A DNA stretch of 64,000 bases from contig JAILWY010000010.1 in the NCBI GenBank assembly GCA_022113835.1, positions 11,228,501-11,292,500 of the forward strand, in the 5' to 3' direction. This document shows positions 26,201 through 38,723 of the stretch, one piece after another (the first letter of the stretch is position 1; the number at the start of each line of letters is the position of its first letter). A program made the position numbers and the translations under genes. This stretch comes from Atopsyche davidsoni (Eukaryota > Arthropoda > Insecta > Trichoptera > Hydrobiosidae). The notes under the pieces were generated by a model. It was not told the origin of the DNA, did no database searches, and was given only the letters and a program-made list of their open reading frames with translations.

Positions 26201-29200
26201 ACTTTACATATAATGGAGCTCTTATATGGAGCCTATTAAATAAATTAAACCGGCTCATTCAAATCGACATCAGGTGAAAGGATAAAAATAATTCATCAAT
26301 TAAAAAAGAACTGATGTATTCTTGATGAGCAGAGCTTGTATTGTAACCTCGTATGGTTAAAAAAGTAGCTGATCCAATACATTATTTTCCTGCGTAACAG
26401 TTACGAGACGCGTAACCGACCGCGGTGATTAATCAAATGCCAATGTCATTTTACATATTTAAAGGATTTATCGTTTAAAATTATATTATCAAGAGTGCGT
26501 TAATTTTTCAGCAACAAAATTTAATAAAAAATCAGTTTTATTTATATGTCGGCATACTTATACACTCAGCGTCACAAAAATCGCACCTCTCGCAAAATTT
26601 GTATATAGCGTCTCTAGCAGCTAGCGCATACATTTTATTTAATTAATATTGGTATAATTTGAAAGTACATTTAATTACCTTTAATTAATCATCGTTTTAA
26701 TGAAAAGAATAGTGCTTACTACGAAATATTGGAAAGAAATCGAAAATGCGCGTTAAAAGGGTCACAAGTTGCACTACCTGACAAGGGTATAAAAGGGTAA
26801 TTCCAGGTAAATTATGGGTCAGTCAGTATCCAGACTTTACAGAGAACACATGTGAACCTTACAAGCCAGGAAAATACACCTCAAGATGGATACTACCGCT
26901 GATGAAGCCTCTCAAGTGATTGCACTACTGCAATCGGGAATGCGGCAGTGTGATGTTGCTCGACAACTGAACTTAAGCCGTTTTTCTGTTTGGCGTGTGT
27001 ACCAACGATTCCAAGAGACTGGTGGCTATATCAGAAGACGTGGATCTGGAAGAAAACGCTGCACAGCAGAAAGAGATGATCGGTTCATTGTAACCAGATC
27101 TTTGCGCAATCGGTTCTCTAATGCTGTTGAGTTGCAACAGCAGCTCCGATCAGCTCGTAGAACTTCTGTAAGTGTCTCCACGGTTAGAAGAAGACTGCGA
27201 GAGAAGAAAATTGCAGCCTACAGACCTGCTAAAGGACCAAAACTGACTGCACACCCTCGCAGAGACCGACTTCAGTTTGCTCGCGAACATCACGATTGGT
27301 CACTTGAACAGTGGAGGACCATTCTCTTCTCTGACGAGACGAGGGTGAGCTTTTTCTGCAACGACGGCCGTAGAAGAGTGTACAGAAGACAGGGAGAGCG
27401 GTTCGCACAATCCTGCTTTGAAGAATCCGTTGAATACGGGGGTGGATCGTGCATGTTCTGGGGCGGCATGTCTATCGACGGGAAAACGGAACTTGTGTGC
27501 GTTTCCCGGACTGGAGGCGGTCGCGGGCAAGGGTCGCTGAACGCTAGTCGCTATATAACGGAGATCCTGGAAGAGCATGTAGTCCCATATGCTGGTTTTG
27601 TGGGCGATGGGTTCATGTTAATGCAGGATAACGCCCGTTGCCACACAGCATTCACTGTGCGGGATTACTTGCAAGAGGTAGAGATCCCCGTTATGCAGTG
27701 GCCAGCGCGAAGTCCAGACTTGAACCCGATCGAGCACCTCTGGGATGATGTGAAACGCCGTGTGAGAGCATGTGATCCTGCTCCTACCACTCTTCAAGAG
27801 CTCGAAGATGCCGTCGTTGAGGAATGGGAGAACTTACCTTAGGAAAGGGTGGTGACCCTGGTGAGGTCTATGAAGGACCCTGGTGAGGTCTATGAAGGAC
27901 CGCATGGACGCCGTCATTAAAGCTAGGGGGGGGTAACACTAGATTTTAAGTCTCTTTTTGTAAATTTTGTACACTAATTCTAAAAATAAAAACTCATTAT
28001 TTTCTTGATTTTTAGAATCCTTTTTTTTTTTCAAATGGCCTGTTAAAAAATAACAATCTGTTTCCTTTTTCTGCGAGTTCAATAAATTCTCTTTCCAATG
28101 ATACCTCACAATCATGTTCTTACCATTGACGAAATATGATTAAAAGTCGTTTTAAGAAAAAAAATTGGGAGGTGCGATTTTTGTGACGCCGAGTGTATTT
28201 TATAAAATATTTCTGGTGACAATCGCAACCTATTGCGATCGAATCTGGACTATTGTCATGTATGATCAGATTCATAGTATCTACACTGAAATAAATATGA
28301 TATTGTTTTGAAAAATGTCTGAAAATATAAGATGGAAGAAAGATATCCAGTAGTGAAAGCAAGCTGTACAAAACAAAAGCGGTATTACCTTTCGCTCGCG
28401 TGCACGAGAGCAGGCCGCGGGCCGGCTGCGCTTTCACCGAGGCGACTCCGCCACGGGCGGGGCTAGTGCCTACGTGGCTGCTGCGAGCGGCCACCTATGA
28501 AACACGCCAGGAACATCCATGTAGGACCTCGTCACAGCGCGGGTCAGTCCCGACATTCGCGCAAACATAACAATATTTCATAGGAACTCGCTCGCAGCTA
28601 CCCTCCGACATCTCTACTGAGGAACTGATTAAATTTTATACCAAGCAAAGATTTGATTTCACTGAAATGTGTATCGGCGTGCATAACTATCAAATGCTCC
28701 AAACAGGCAGCAATGCTGTCTTTAATTTAATTTACTACTAATATTTCTTCGGATAGTTTTATATTGTATCAGTCGCTTTAATCGAACACCTATTAACATT
28801 TAACGGAATTCCCTGATCCTCTCGAAATGACCGAGTGCATATTTGGCCTCCGTTTGTCTTCTGCAATTGAAAATTATCACAGTTAAAAATTACTTTGGTG
28901 AAAATAAGCTTACTTCAGTAGTTTTGTTAGTCATATCGATTATTAAAACCTTTTAGTTAAGTATCGTGCGAGTATTTTAATTTATTCAGTTCCTCGTAAC
29001 ACATGTCTATATATACTGTATATATATAAACTATATAATATTTATAAAAAGTTGCCTAAATTATGTAATAAAAAAATTAAAAAGCCCTATTCTTTTTCCT
29101 GGCTAGTTTTTTGGTTACTACATATACATAATAAATATTTTAAATAATTGAAATACGTGACATTACCGTCCCTTCTATTTATTTGTTGGACGAAATTGGC

Positions 29201-32200
29201 ATTTATATATTTACCAGACAAGTCTTACTTTAGTGAAATACTTGCGAATACATAATTCAAGTTGAGATATAATTATTTATTTTTAATATATGACATTTAT
29301 AATTCGAGTTCATTGATACAAAGCTAAATTTTTTTTTTTCAAAGAAAAGCTATTGAATGAAAGTGTGAATCGTTATAGAATCTTTAGAGAATTCTATACA
29401 TTTTATTATACTTAATAATCAAAATTCAAACAGAATATCCCTAAATAAGCCAAGAATAAAAAAATTATAACATAAATATGTGTTGCGCTTTTAACGCACA
29501 CGTAAAATGTTTATTCACATAAAAGCCGTTCAAATTTATTATATACTTTTAGTCCTGGTGGCTGATAATAACACAAAGTAAAATTAATGATAATGATATT
29601 TGCATTATTTTAATTGAAAAAAAAAACTTATCCAACATAAGCAATTTGAAACGTTTTTTTTTATTTTTTAAGCCATTAATCATATATTGCACTTCTATGG
29701 TCAGGTTACACGAACATCATCTTGGCCTTTGCTTAATGTCTTGAAGACATTTTAATTAGTCCCGTTGGAGAAAGCAAACTCATGCTTTCTGCATAAGTGT
29801 TCTTTATGATGAATATAATACTGAGAACAAGTAATCGTTTCATGTGGTGAGGGTTTTTTTTCTACTTTTAAAGAACAGTTGGTATTTTAAAATTACTTTG
29901 GATGGGCTCATAAACATGCATAACTGTACGTAGAAAATGACTGTACTGTTTAGATGAAATGTTTATTGTTTATAAGAATAATTCTAGTCATGAAAATAAA
30001 CTTTAGCTACAAATGCTGAAAACCAAGTACCATGGAATTGGTTTTTATAATAATAATTCTAAACGAAGTATTTTTAATGTTAATATTAAATATTATGAGA
30101 TAAAATATAAATAAACATTATTAGGGCGGTGTAAAATACGTATAAAGATATCACTACGTTTCACAATATTATTTGAAAAATCGATTCGATAAATAGACAA
30201 AACCTAAAATAACAAGAATATCATTAATTTTGTACTCACAACAAAATAAATATAATTTGAATGCAAATAAATATGAACAGACAGTATACATGCTTAGATT
30301 ACACTGTTTTTATTTTGTTTTTAAACGAGCGTCACTAACCCCTCACGTTTATTCTACGACATCCATACATCTCCCGTGCCCGCAGCCCCGGCGTCCTTAC
30401 GTTCCTCTAAATCCGCGAACATTTTTCATGGTCTGTCTCGGTATATGTATGCAACAAAAAAAGCGACCGAGCTTTTCACGGTTACAGTGCTCCGGGAGCA
30501 TCCGACAAATCGACTCATACGTTCTCACTCGATATTCTTATTACCGGCATACGTAATCAATAAGGCGGGATACACTGAGAGCAACTCACGGTGCTGAGCG
30601 TCAAGAGCACGATGTAAATGACTTTGGAAAAAGTCTTAATGAAAATGCGAGATGGATGACACGTCACTATGCCGAGTACTTGTTGTTTCGTGACAAAAGA
30701 AGTTAGGCTTGCGAGACATCTGATTACATCGGTCGTGTGAGAACACCCCCGTGCGCCGTGTCTTGTCTCGCACGGGCGCAGTACCCGCGTCAGCCGCTCC
30801 TCGCCAAGTGCGAATGACGCGCTTGCAATAAAACCAGAAGACAAATGTACAATTTTGTCGGGGGAACAATCTCTTTGAATGTTTAATGGTACAGCCAGCG
30901 CCACGCGACACTCTTCTCGCGACTCTCCGAATAACCCTCGCCTCCTGCTCACTTGCGATGACATACAAAATGTCGAAGATTCTGGAACTAGATGGTTCAA
31001 ATAAATAATTCGTTAAAGGAGCGACGTTTGCCGAATGCTATTTTCAAAGACACTTCTGTGAGTCTTGCAGGCACGTGTCGGTGGGAGTCCTCTTTTTCTT
31101 GTAATAAGTATTGACTTTCGTGATGGAGAAAAACCGTAAGTTTTCAAATAATGTTTTTTTATGTCTTATTAACGAAAAACACCCGTATCATGTATACTTT
31201 AAAGGAAAAACAGCTGCCAAATTGGTCAGATTTTGAACTTATTTCAAGAAGTAAGAACTCTTATAGGTTCGCAAGAAGTGATTTTACCGACGGCTAATAT
31301 TACGCTTGAATGTTGGACATAAGCAATGTCAGGTGTTCTCAGTAATTTTAAAGTGGGTAATTCCAGAAGTATAACCGATCATTAAAATGTGAAAATGCAT
31401 GAGTATAAGAGCCTCTTCGACAGTGACTCATTGGAAATCAGTTCATAAAAAAATTAATGATTCGGTCAATTCGAAATATGATGCACGTTGATTACGAGAA
31501 GTGAAGACGCCGATTTTTTAACCGATCATTTTCTGTGCAGTTATACAAAACGGCGATTGCTTTGAACACATACTTTTACGATTTCCTTTAGATGAAAGCA
31601 AACAAAGTAGAACTATTATTTATAAAATCATGCTGTGTTCGATCACTCCCAAAGTCCAAATGAGTCGGAATGCAGCGCCCCAGAGACGCGCGAAAGTCGA
31701 TGCCTCACCCCATGCGGGTTTCTCGTGCAGCGGATAGGCAGGGTGAAGAGCAATGTGGATGCCCATGAAGTGGACCCGTGAACTAAAACCATATTTATAA
31801 ATATTACGAATGAACTTATAATTTCAAGTTAAAAAATATATTAAATTTCTTTCTGGAAGTATTTTGGTAACATTGTATAAAGATAATATTATCTTTTATA
31901 AATATCACAAGAGATTACTACAGATTATTTATTTTATCGTCGCCAATGACATAATAAATTTCAAATTTACAAAACTTGACATTTTTATATAAACATTGAG
32001 ATGAAATTTCACTGTGAAAAGGAAATAATCAGCGAAACTTGCCCGTGTCACTGCAATGCAAGATGTGCATATGTTTGCATGTGCATTTAAAATTTATCAA
32101 TGACAAAATTTTAAAGGTGATATTTAAAATAGTATTATTGAATTAGGATAAGTGTTATGAAAAAAAATTATCCAGTTTAATTTTTTTTGAACACGCTGCA

Positions 32201-35200
32201 GGTTTTGATATCTATTACAATTTTAAAAAAATTGGTGGTAACCAAGTTTTATTATATTATAAAGTAATTTATTTAAAATATTTTTCATAAAAATACACGC
32301 ACAGTTCAAATGCAATGAGTTCTAGAAAACACCTTATTATATTTATAAAATCCTGTTATCTTAACTATTCACATCAACGAACTACAGCTTACAAAGTCAA
32401 ATATTAATTAACGCATTTAACATTGATTGTATGTATACTTGAAGCTTATAATTAGTAATGGCTGTTGCCAAGAGATACCTGCGACATGTGTTTTAAATGT
32501 TTTGTTGTAAGAATAGCAGATATTCTTGGCACTTTGGCTGGGTCGAACATTGTTGGGCGATATCTGCAATCAACTTAGAGGCCGTGACCCCGAGAGATGA
32601 GCGCCGATACAGTCTGTGCTATCACACCAGGCAGCCGAACATTGTTGAATATAGAATGAACCGAAGCTGAACACTCACAAGTGCTCGAGTGGAGTCATCA
32701 ACTGAGCTAAACGATATATATTATGCTATGAGATAGGTATTTGATTATATTTCATTTAAGTGTTTTAGTTTGGAGTTTACTCTTAAAATTATTGAGAAAG
32801 TCGTAATAGAAATCTGTACACTGTAATACTTCTTCGCGTATAATCCAATAATGAGTATTATATTTCAGTGGTAAATGGTGAGAAACCGATTCTATGTTCT
32901 AAAAACTTATATCCACAATATCAAGTTAGTAGTTTCCTAAGTATGTAAAAATAATGTAGACAGGTCAACCACTTAAGGAAATAACAAAAACTCGAATCAA
33001 CTTTTCTTATGAAATAATAATATCATTATTTTAGAGAGGATCCGTGCTTCTACACAATTATGTAGATCAGATAATTAACAAAATGAAGATGTATTCAGAG
33101 AAGAAAAATTTATTTCACGACCATGTGGTGGTGTTTTCTGGGGCATGCATCATTCGTTGAACCGTTATGCAGGAAATGCAGCCTTGGCCGGTTCAACTTT
33201 CTCGCAAACCGGTTCCTGGGCCCTGGCAACTTTCTTCCACTTTGCAAAATGTGTGCGCAAGTCTTCAAGTGCGCATTATGCTATGCTCACCCAAAGACCC
33301 TGCAGAATATCCGCCAACTGAATATTAATGTATTCACTGGGACACTTGTGATAGCCATGTACCCAACTACAGCCATCGATACCACTGTCTAATTTTCAAT
33401 ACTGTCATACTTAGAATCGATATATACATAATTTTAAAAGATGATTTTTTTGAGTAAGCACAGTGCTCTGGTATCAGCTGACGCGCGTTCCCAGCAATCC
33501 CTGCGCAGCCTTGAGACGGGGGCTTTCTATAAATCATTGAATCAGTAGGCTCAGAGCAGTAGTCTCCATTTCACACGCTGCGGTACTATCCGGTACTTTC
33601 ATTTTCTATCACGCCTTTGTCTCGTTTGCTTACATGAAAAAAGCATGCATTGCTTAATTGGAACGATAAACACCGTTCACGCGAGACGCTTGTAAAAGCC
33701 GATGAGATTTTATTAAAAATATTGTATAGAACAATGAGTGAAATTTGTGCCAAGTATTACATTTTGACTTGGCATGCTATTTAGTGATTGCGACAATTGG
33801 AAAATATTCATTATTCTGAAGATAAAAAACTAGTAAAACTCTAAGGAATATCTACGAACATAATCACAAAATACCAGCTCTGATATATTTCTTTAGACTT
33901 AAAATTTAATGATATTTTATTCAGATATGCAAAGTAGTAGAGGTATTTATTTATAAAACGGCCATCCACTATTGATAACGAATTCTATGTTACGTTTTAT
34001 AAGTATGTGAGAGCGTGGTGGTGGAGCTTCGTACGGGTTAAGTTAGTTTGCATCATAAACACCCGATGTTTGTATCCGTTTCGTTGGACAACTTGCGAAG
34101 CGAGGGCAGTTTCGCTCAGTTTTGACGCTTCCAGTCTTCCCAGACAAGTAATACTCGCTGCAGTCTGTGAAGAGATTATACTCGAACAAAAGACATTAGG
34201 CGTTTTAGTACCGCCCTAGTTAAAAGTTTAAAACCGAATATGATTCATTAAAATACCCACAAAAATTACACGATTTAAAAATACTGCACGATATGTTTTT
34301 CTCAGGATTTATTTACCATTAGAGCTCATAACTTGCAATCGTAAATCTAAAAATACGCCACAGTTTTGATAAAAATTTAGTAAGAACTTATATTTAGTCA
34401 ATTTTAAGTTTAATTCATGAAATTTACATAAATAATGAGACATTATATATGCTTATCCATTTTTGCGACTTCATAAAGTAAAAATGCCATACTTTCTATT
34501 TATTTTTTTAAATCTTGTCTGTCGGTTGAATTCTCTAGTGAGTGAGAAAACGCAGAGGGGCTCGAAATTCTGATTGCCGTCAGCCATAATAATCGCCGAG
34601 TAATAAATGTATTTTATAAGCGGGAAAACACCACAACAAAAATCAACATTCAGATGTGATGCCCATTCTCGGTGGACATGTATTTTTTGGATTCTGTATA
34701 TTATAATGTAAATTGCTTGTAATCTGAACGACAAACAAATATGCAAGCTTGGGTTTCGGTTCTTAGCAATTCTAATAGATGTAACACTTCAAACTCCAAT
34801 TATATTTCGCCCATCAAACCACATTTTAAATTAAAGTAATAGAATAAGGAATCCGCATTGTATAGATTATTTTAACGAGATTAGAAAAAACCAACATATT
34901 TTCTAAGTACTTTTTTTCTGCCTCGTATGCATTAATACTTATTATTACCAGAGTTGGAGTGGAGCGAATTCCAAACCTTGTCTGTCTTATCTGCCCACAA
35001 TAACCTGTTGGGAACCCCGAAGCACAATATCCAGAGTTCAATACACACAGAACCCGTTTTAGAAGTCACATTTTCACGGACACGTCGTGTATTAAAATAA
35101 TAATGATCGTAAATTATAATGTATTCAAATTGAACAATATTAAGGCTGCAGCTACGAGCTCTGCGTTCATACTTCCAATTATGTCTCACAGAGAGACACC

Positions 35201-38200
35201 GCGAGAAGCAACCTGGTTGACGTCTCCAGAGCGTCTCTACCCCCGTTTTCATAATATACTATCCTTACGCTTATATTTATGCTGATGTTTATAAATGATA
35301 ACCTGCTTTTTCAATGAAATGTTTATTTTTATACAAGTATCATTTATCTAGTGATTAAATAAATAATTTTAATAGGAAAGGTTCTTAGGTCACGTGAAAT
35401 TTTAATTACTTTAATATGTTTCAGCTGCTGTAAAATAATATTTTGTTTATGAAAATAATGCAAGAGTTTAATAAGAGTTGAGATCCAACTTTATGGGTAT
35501 TCCAAGATTCGCGCATCTCTCCGAGCGAGAGTAGAGATGGCCACCGGGCGATCCACAACCTCAGACTGTCGTCTTTATCAGTGATATTAAGGAGCTTACA
35601 AAAACCGATCGCCTCCCTGACTAGACGCACATATTTGCATTGGTTGTAACGAGTACTTTGCATCCGAGGAAGAAGCTAGCTCGAGTACTGGAGCCGAAGC
35701 GTTGAGAAATTAATCAAATTTTGACCCACCCAATTAACACAGACAAAGTGAGACCTCCAAAGCTTGGAAACTTGACAAAGTAGCAAAGCTTAACATAATA
35801 TATGTATTGAAATATTTGTATATACCAATACTTTTATTAAATTTGACATGCAACCATGATTGTATGGAGAGAGAGAGAGAGACGAGTAATTCACTGACCT
35901 ACAACGATAAAAAAGTAATCACATACATACATCCGTAATAGTTAATGTCACTTTCACAAAGATAAAAAGTTTCACTGGATATTATGGATGAAATGTGCAT
36001 AATGCCATGACGCCATATGCTATCAATTTTATAATGAGATTAAAACAAAGTCATAAGGTGGGTGAGTAAAATGCGTGGAAGCCTACATACGGGTTGATGA
36101 GTTACACTCATCGCGGTCGGCAAACACGACAACGGAAGAAAGTGAGGTCTAATTTATATTTAAATAAAATGAAAGTCCTGGCTAAGTGTTTGCGGCAGCT
36201 CAGTGCTATGATATGACTCAGCCACGGAGGATCGATATAATATAAAGAAAACAATACCATACGAAAAATATATATTTTAATCACTCACATGATAGATTCA
36301 CTAGAATTTTGAAATTAATTAGTGTCATTAGCGTGGAGTACTTTTTCAATCTGGGCATGAAAATTTATGGTCTAGACGCTAAAGGAAAATTATTATGTAA
36401 TGATATAAGAAAAACTAAAAAGAATATCGCCTTATATACTTAAATACTTTTTTTAAAATATGTTTCAGAGCATACATTTTTTTAACTACTTATATGTTCT
36501 GCGATTGATTGATAAATTACAAAATGTTAACCTCATGTTTCCAATAGTAATAACATTTTTAGCCATCGCTATCGACTCGCGATGGAACCGCATTTTGTTG
36601 GACCTCGTGAAATACTTATCCATTGTATTATTTGAACTGTGCAATGTGTGTTAATTCATTTTGAATATATTTTTTTAAATTGAACAACCAACCGCTGTGT
36701 GTTTAAGTAAAAAAATAATCAAACTTGTATTTTTTTATACATTTGGTTGTCGAATAAAATCTAGAACACCTTATCATTGTTTGCTTTGGTCTTAAATCTA
36801 TCAAATATCAAAAATGAATAGCTTCTTGGAGGCAAAGAAAGAATGATAGATTATTTGTAAGATTATAATTAAATAAAATGTAAGATTTCAGATTTTCTCA
36901 TTTAATAAAAATGTGGAAACTAAGTAGTGTATAACACCAAACACTCGATGCGTCTAAACGTGGGAGATAAGTGAGATAAGAGACGATAGACTTAATTACG
37001 TGTCTCGTATGGACGCACAATTCTTCTCTTGCTCTTCAAAATCGCAGATCTTTTGATTGAGGAGTTTTTTTCATCGTTTAATCGATGCGGCATTTTTTTA
37101 ACGTCTAGAAAAGCAGTGCCGAAATGCGTTCGACTCGAGTCACTATCTCCCTCGCAGGCGAGGCGGAGTGCTTGATTAGCAGGTGAGGCGCGCCGCGGCG
37201 GAGTGCAGACGACCCGATAACGGGGCTCGCGGGCGCGCTGCAGCGGACTCAGGTGCGCTGGCAATCCGCACTCATACGGTATTCTGACCGCTCGAAATTT
37301 ACTGAAACAAGTTCGAGAAGTGGATCCCATCGGCTTGCTGATTGCTATTTAAAAAAAAAACTTTATTTCGTGCATAAAGTCCTCCTGTTCAATGATTTGG
37401 CGCTGGTACAAAGATCAAACTTTCGTGTTTTCTCAATTACATTGACAGCGCAGACATTATAATTATGTAAGTGTTTCAAAATCTTTCATGGATAAATATA
37501 GTGAATACTGATTTTTGTGTTGATAAAACGCACATTTTACAAAATTAACAATATTTCTTATTTTAAAACCTTGCTAATATAGGTTTATAAAGTATGATAT
37601 CGTTCCGGTTGCTCGTTCAATATTTATCGTTTTTACAGTTACTTAACGCAAAGGAATTGGTATTCTATCCGCGCTGTTTGCTGATTTCATGAATTTAGTT
37701 AGGTTAGTCACTTGTACAGCCTCGGCGTATTCAAGATGGATTCTATCTGAAATACGATTACAGGAAAGCGTGGCAGGCATTTGGTGGTCACATACATTTG
37801 CGTGTCCAATCGATATTTATCACCATCTTTTAACCGAATATGAAGTCGGGTGGGACATGAAAATCACTGCGCCACGTGACTATTTCAATTCATGAAAAAA
37901 TCTTGCGGTAATCTATCCAATTACATAAAAAGTATATCGTCTGCCAACCGAATCAATTATTTATATAAAGTGTGTAATTATTTTTATTCGCAAAACCCTT
38001 TAAATAATTAAATTTTGTTATAAAACATTTAAAATGATTTATTTAATTAGCTGATCAAGCTGATGCGCAATTTTTTACATTTTAAAGTTAGATTTGGATT
38101 TAGAAACGGTGTGAAGCCAAAAAATATAATGAAAATCATCAGCTTTTTTAATTTTTCAGTCAATTCATTGAAAGGTTTGGATAACGCAGAAGTACAGTAC

Positions 38201-38723
38201 AATTCAATGACCTTGATAAAACAATTAACGCTTGTATCACAAATTCACAGATACGACCGAAACGCGAGTTATCAAAAATATTTTAACATATTTAAGGTGC
38301 TCAAAAGCTGTTTGAAATTTATGACAACACTTATAAGTGAAATTGTTCATAACACAAAAACGAAAAAACTCCACTTCAATTAAAAATTTTACATTCGTGT
38401 AAAAAAATATAGTATCCAATTATATATTTTCATTATCATGAGAGCATAAGGAATGTAAAATGTTCTGAACTTTGTTTGGTACAATCGGAACATCGCAAAA
38501 GTATAACAGGACGAAAGAGGATCGGGGCGTACCTGGAGTCAAACTTGGTGCCGTCGACGAGGGTGCCGACGTAGTGCATGGTGAGCATGTCGCCCTGCTT
38601 GGTCTTGGAGGCGCAGCCGTCCGGTACGCTCACCACGTCCACCTTCAGGCCCTCGGCCGCCTTGTCGGCTCCCGCAGCCGCGCAGCTCAGCACCGCCACC
38701 ACCAGCAACAGAAATCTCACCAT
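11058..38723 (-). CDS. Fkbp14: FKBP14, ER peptidyl-prolyl isomerase with EF-hands
   Basis: ER-lumenal FK506-binding protein that catalyses proline cis-trans isomerisation during folding of secreted proteins such as collagens. Four coding exons on the minus strand join in phase: 38533-38723, 11798-11886, 11506-11693, 11058-11243, giving 654 bases and 217 residues, the usual length for insect FKBP14. Order: signal peptide (residues 1-18), FKBP domain (about 25-125), two EF-hands, C-terminal HDEL retrieval signal. The residues that form the FKBP pocket are all visible: Tyr in MHYVGTL, Phe-Asp in KFDS, Phe in FTFQLG, Val-Ile and Trp in [10 protein letters not shown], Tyr in LGYGD, Ile in VIPGG and Phe in LLFDVEL. 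The protein should therefore be active. The start is the ATG at 38,723 because it opens a clean signal peptide. Intron 1 is about 26.6 kb, whereas the other introns are 104-262 bases. Confidence 0.96.
11506..11693 (-). CDS. Fkbp14: FKBP14 exon 3: end of FKBP domain and first EF-hand
   Basis: 188 bases encoding [20 protein letters not shown], the last FKBP strand [11 protein letters not shown], and the first EF-hand loop [12 protein letters not shown], with acidic residues at positions 1, 3, 5 and 12 of the loop. It ends in phase 0 at GAG|GTAAAA. Confidence 0.95.
11798..11886 (-). CDS. Fkbp14: FKBP14 exon 2: FKBP active-site strand
   Basis: 89 bases between acceptor TTACAG and donor GTGAGT. 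It completes the serine codon of exon 1 and encodes [20 protein letters not shown] then DQGLVDMCV, containing the Phe, Val-Ile and Trp that line the proline-binding pocket in all FKBPs. Confidence 0.95.
12354..12416 (-). other. Orphan exon-like segment in FKBP14 intron 1
   Basis: A GC-rich patch on the minus strand starts after an acceptor ATTTTCAG and is followed by a weak donor (A|GTAGCT). One frame reads [20 protein letters not shown] and looks coding. If spliced to FKBP14 exon 1 (phase 2) the frame would instead be SLGGSPARR... and reach a stop after about 20 codons, so inclusion would truncate FKBP14. It could be a poison exon, a terminal exon of another transcript, or chance. I do not recognise the peptide. 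Confidence 0.25.
12907..13080 (+). repeat. tRNA-like SINE head or coding fossil
   Basis: TGGCCGAGCGG at 12,915-12,925 fits a pol III box A, and GGTTCGAAGCC at 12,999-13,009 fits box B with one mismatch. The 84-base spacing is longer than in a tRNA, so this is not a working tRNA but could be a SINE head. The same bases also form an open plus-strand frame ending in a TAG near 13,060 that reads [20 protein letters not shown] and on to [15 protein letters not shown]. The coding reading has normal protein composition, so a protein fossil cannot be excluded. Confidence 0.35.
16211..16228 (+). promoter_or_regulatory. CTCF-like motif
   Basis: The bases CAGATGGCGCC match the core of the Drosophila CTCF motif (AGRKGGCGC). 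This is a single site within intron 1 of FKBP14; one short motif can occur by chance. Confidence 0.3.
17859..17890 (+). promoter_or_regulatory. TATA plus initiator-like core promoter
   Basis: TATAAAAG at 17,859-17,866 is followed about 25 bases later by GCAGTCGG, an initiator-like match, within a locally GC-rich stretch. It points on the plus strand, antisense to FKBP14. No convincing open frame follows, so a transcript would be noncoding or unknown. Confidence 0.25.
19696..19816. mobile_element. Foldback MITE, family A copy 1
   Basis: A 121-base palindromic element. The ends are CTACAC(G/A)CGTC in inverted orientation. The inner arms pair ATTAACCAATGGCGTCC with the reverse complement of GGGGACGCTATTGGCTGAT. 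It lacks coding capacity. Two relatives lie at 42,470-42,607 and 53,867-54,000 with the same CCGATTTgcAATCAGCCAA-type arms, so this is a family of nonautonomous elements. Confidence 0.65.
26563..28195 (+). mobile_element. Tc1-like DNA transposon, near full length
   Basis: A 1,633-base element flanked by TA on both sides (26,561-26,562 and 28,196-28,197), the target duplication of Tc1/mariner. The terminal inverted repeats start CACTC(A/G)GCGTCACAAAAA and run on through TCGCACCTC, about 27 bases with one mismatch. It carries one transposase frame, described separately. The near-identity of the ends suggests a recent insertion. It sits inside FKBP14 intron 1 in the opposite orientation to that gene. 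Confidence 0.95.
26886..27842 (+). CDS. Tc1-family transposase (DD34E), C-terminally truncated
   Basis: 318 codons. The N-terminus has a paired-like helix-turn-helix ([20 protein letters not shown]) and a GRKR basic patch that bind the terminal repeats in the nucleus. The catalytic core shows Asp in [11 protein letters not shown], Asp in [12 protein letters not shown], and Glu 34 residues later in [13 protein letters not shown], the Tc1 DD34E spacing. It cuts and pastes the element into TA sites. The frame stops at TAG (27,840-27,842) right after EEWENLP, where relatives continue for about 25-30 residues. Just beyond, a 22-base tandem duplication (27,855-27,876 and 27,877-27,898) would also shift the frame. 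The catalytic triad is intact, but loss of the tail probably makes this copy inactive. Confidence 0.92.
   Translation: MDTTADEASQVIALLQSGMRQCDVARQLNLSRFSVWRVYQRFQETGGYIRRRGSGRKRCTAERDDRFIVTRSLRNRFSNAVELQQQLRSARRTSVSVSTVRRRLREKKIAAYRPAKGPKLTAHPRRDRLQFAREHHDWSLEQWRTILFSDETRVSFFCNDGRRRVYRRQGERFAQSCFEESVEYGGGSCMFWGGMSIDGKTELVCVSRTGGGRGQGSLNASRYITEILEEHVVPYAGFVGDGFMLMQDNARCHTAFTVRDYLQEVEIPVMQWPARSPDLNPIEHLWDDVKRRVRACDPAPTTLQELEDAVVEEWENLP
28198..38532 (-). other. FKBP14 intron 1, 5' half
   Basis: AT-rich intron DNA without a supportable gene. GC-rich islets occur near 28,390-28,490, 30,690-30,960, 31,660-31,780 and 37,120-37,300. A (GA)n run lies at 35,868-35,882. Open frames here (for example 33,123-33,392 and 38,063-38,383) have low-complexity or unremarkable translations and no splice context. 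I see nothing else I can name. Confidence 0.55.
38533..38723 (-). CDS. Fkbp14: FKBP14 exon 1: signal peptide and start of FKBP fold
   Basis: 191 bases encoding [18 protein letters not shown], a classic signal peptide with likely cleavage after AAAG, then the first FKBP strands up to DGTKFDS. It ends in phase 2 at AG|GTACGC. An upstream in-frame ATG would place extra residues before the signal peptide and is unlikely. Confidence 0.94.

Larger units (their letters stand above)
11887..26562 (-). other. FKBP14 intron 1, 3' half
   Basis: AT-rich intron DNA with GC-rich islets of 100-250 bases, roughly at 15,160-15,430, 16,890-16,965, 18,080-18,240, 19,540-19,620, 20,470-20,640, 22,320-22,490, 22,860-23,030, 23,390-23,540, 25,090-25,215 and 25,860-26,050. 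None of these has a splice-flanked, conserved-looking frame. A minus-strand box-B-like GAGTTCGATTCCC lies at about 15,055-15,067 without a matching box A. Items listed separately: orphan exon-like segment (12.35 kb), SINE-like piece (12.9 kb), CTCF-like site (16.2 kb), TATA promoter-like site (17.86 kb), foldback MITE (19.7 kb). Confidence 0.6.

Noticed and set aside
30557..31000. 147-codon minus-strand frame in FKBP14 intron 1
   Set aside because: Unremarkable composition, overlapped by an equally long frame in another register, and no acceptor or donor in a phase fitting FKBP14.
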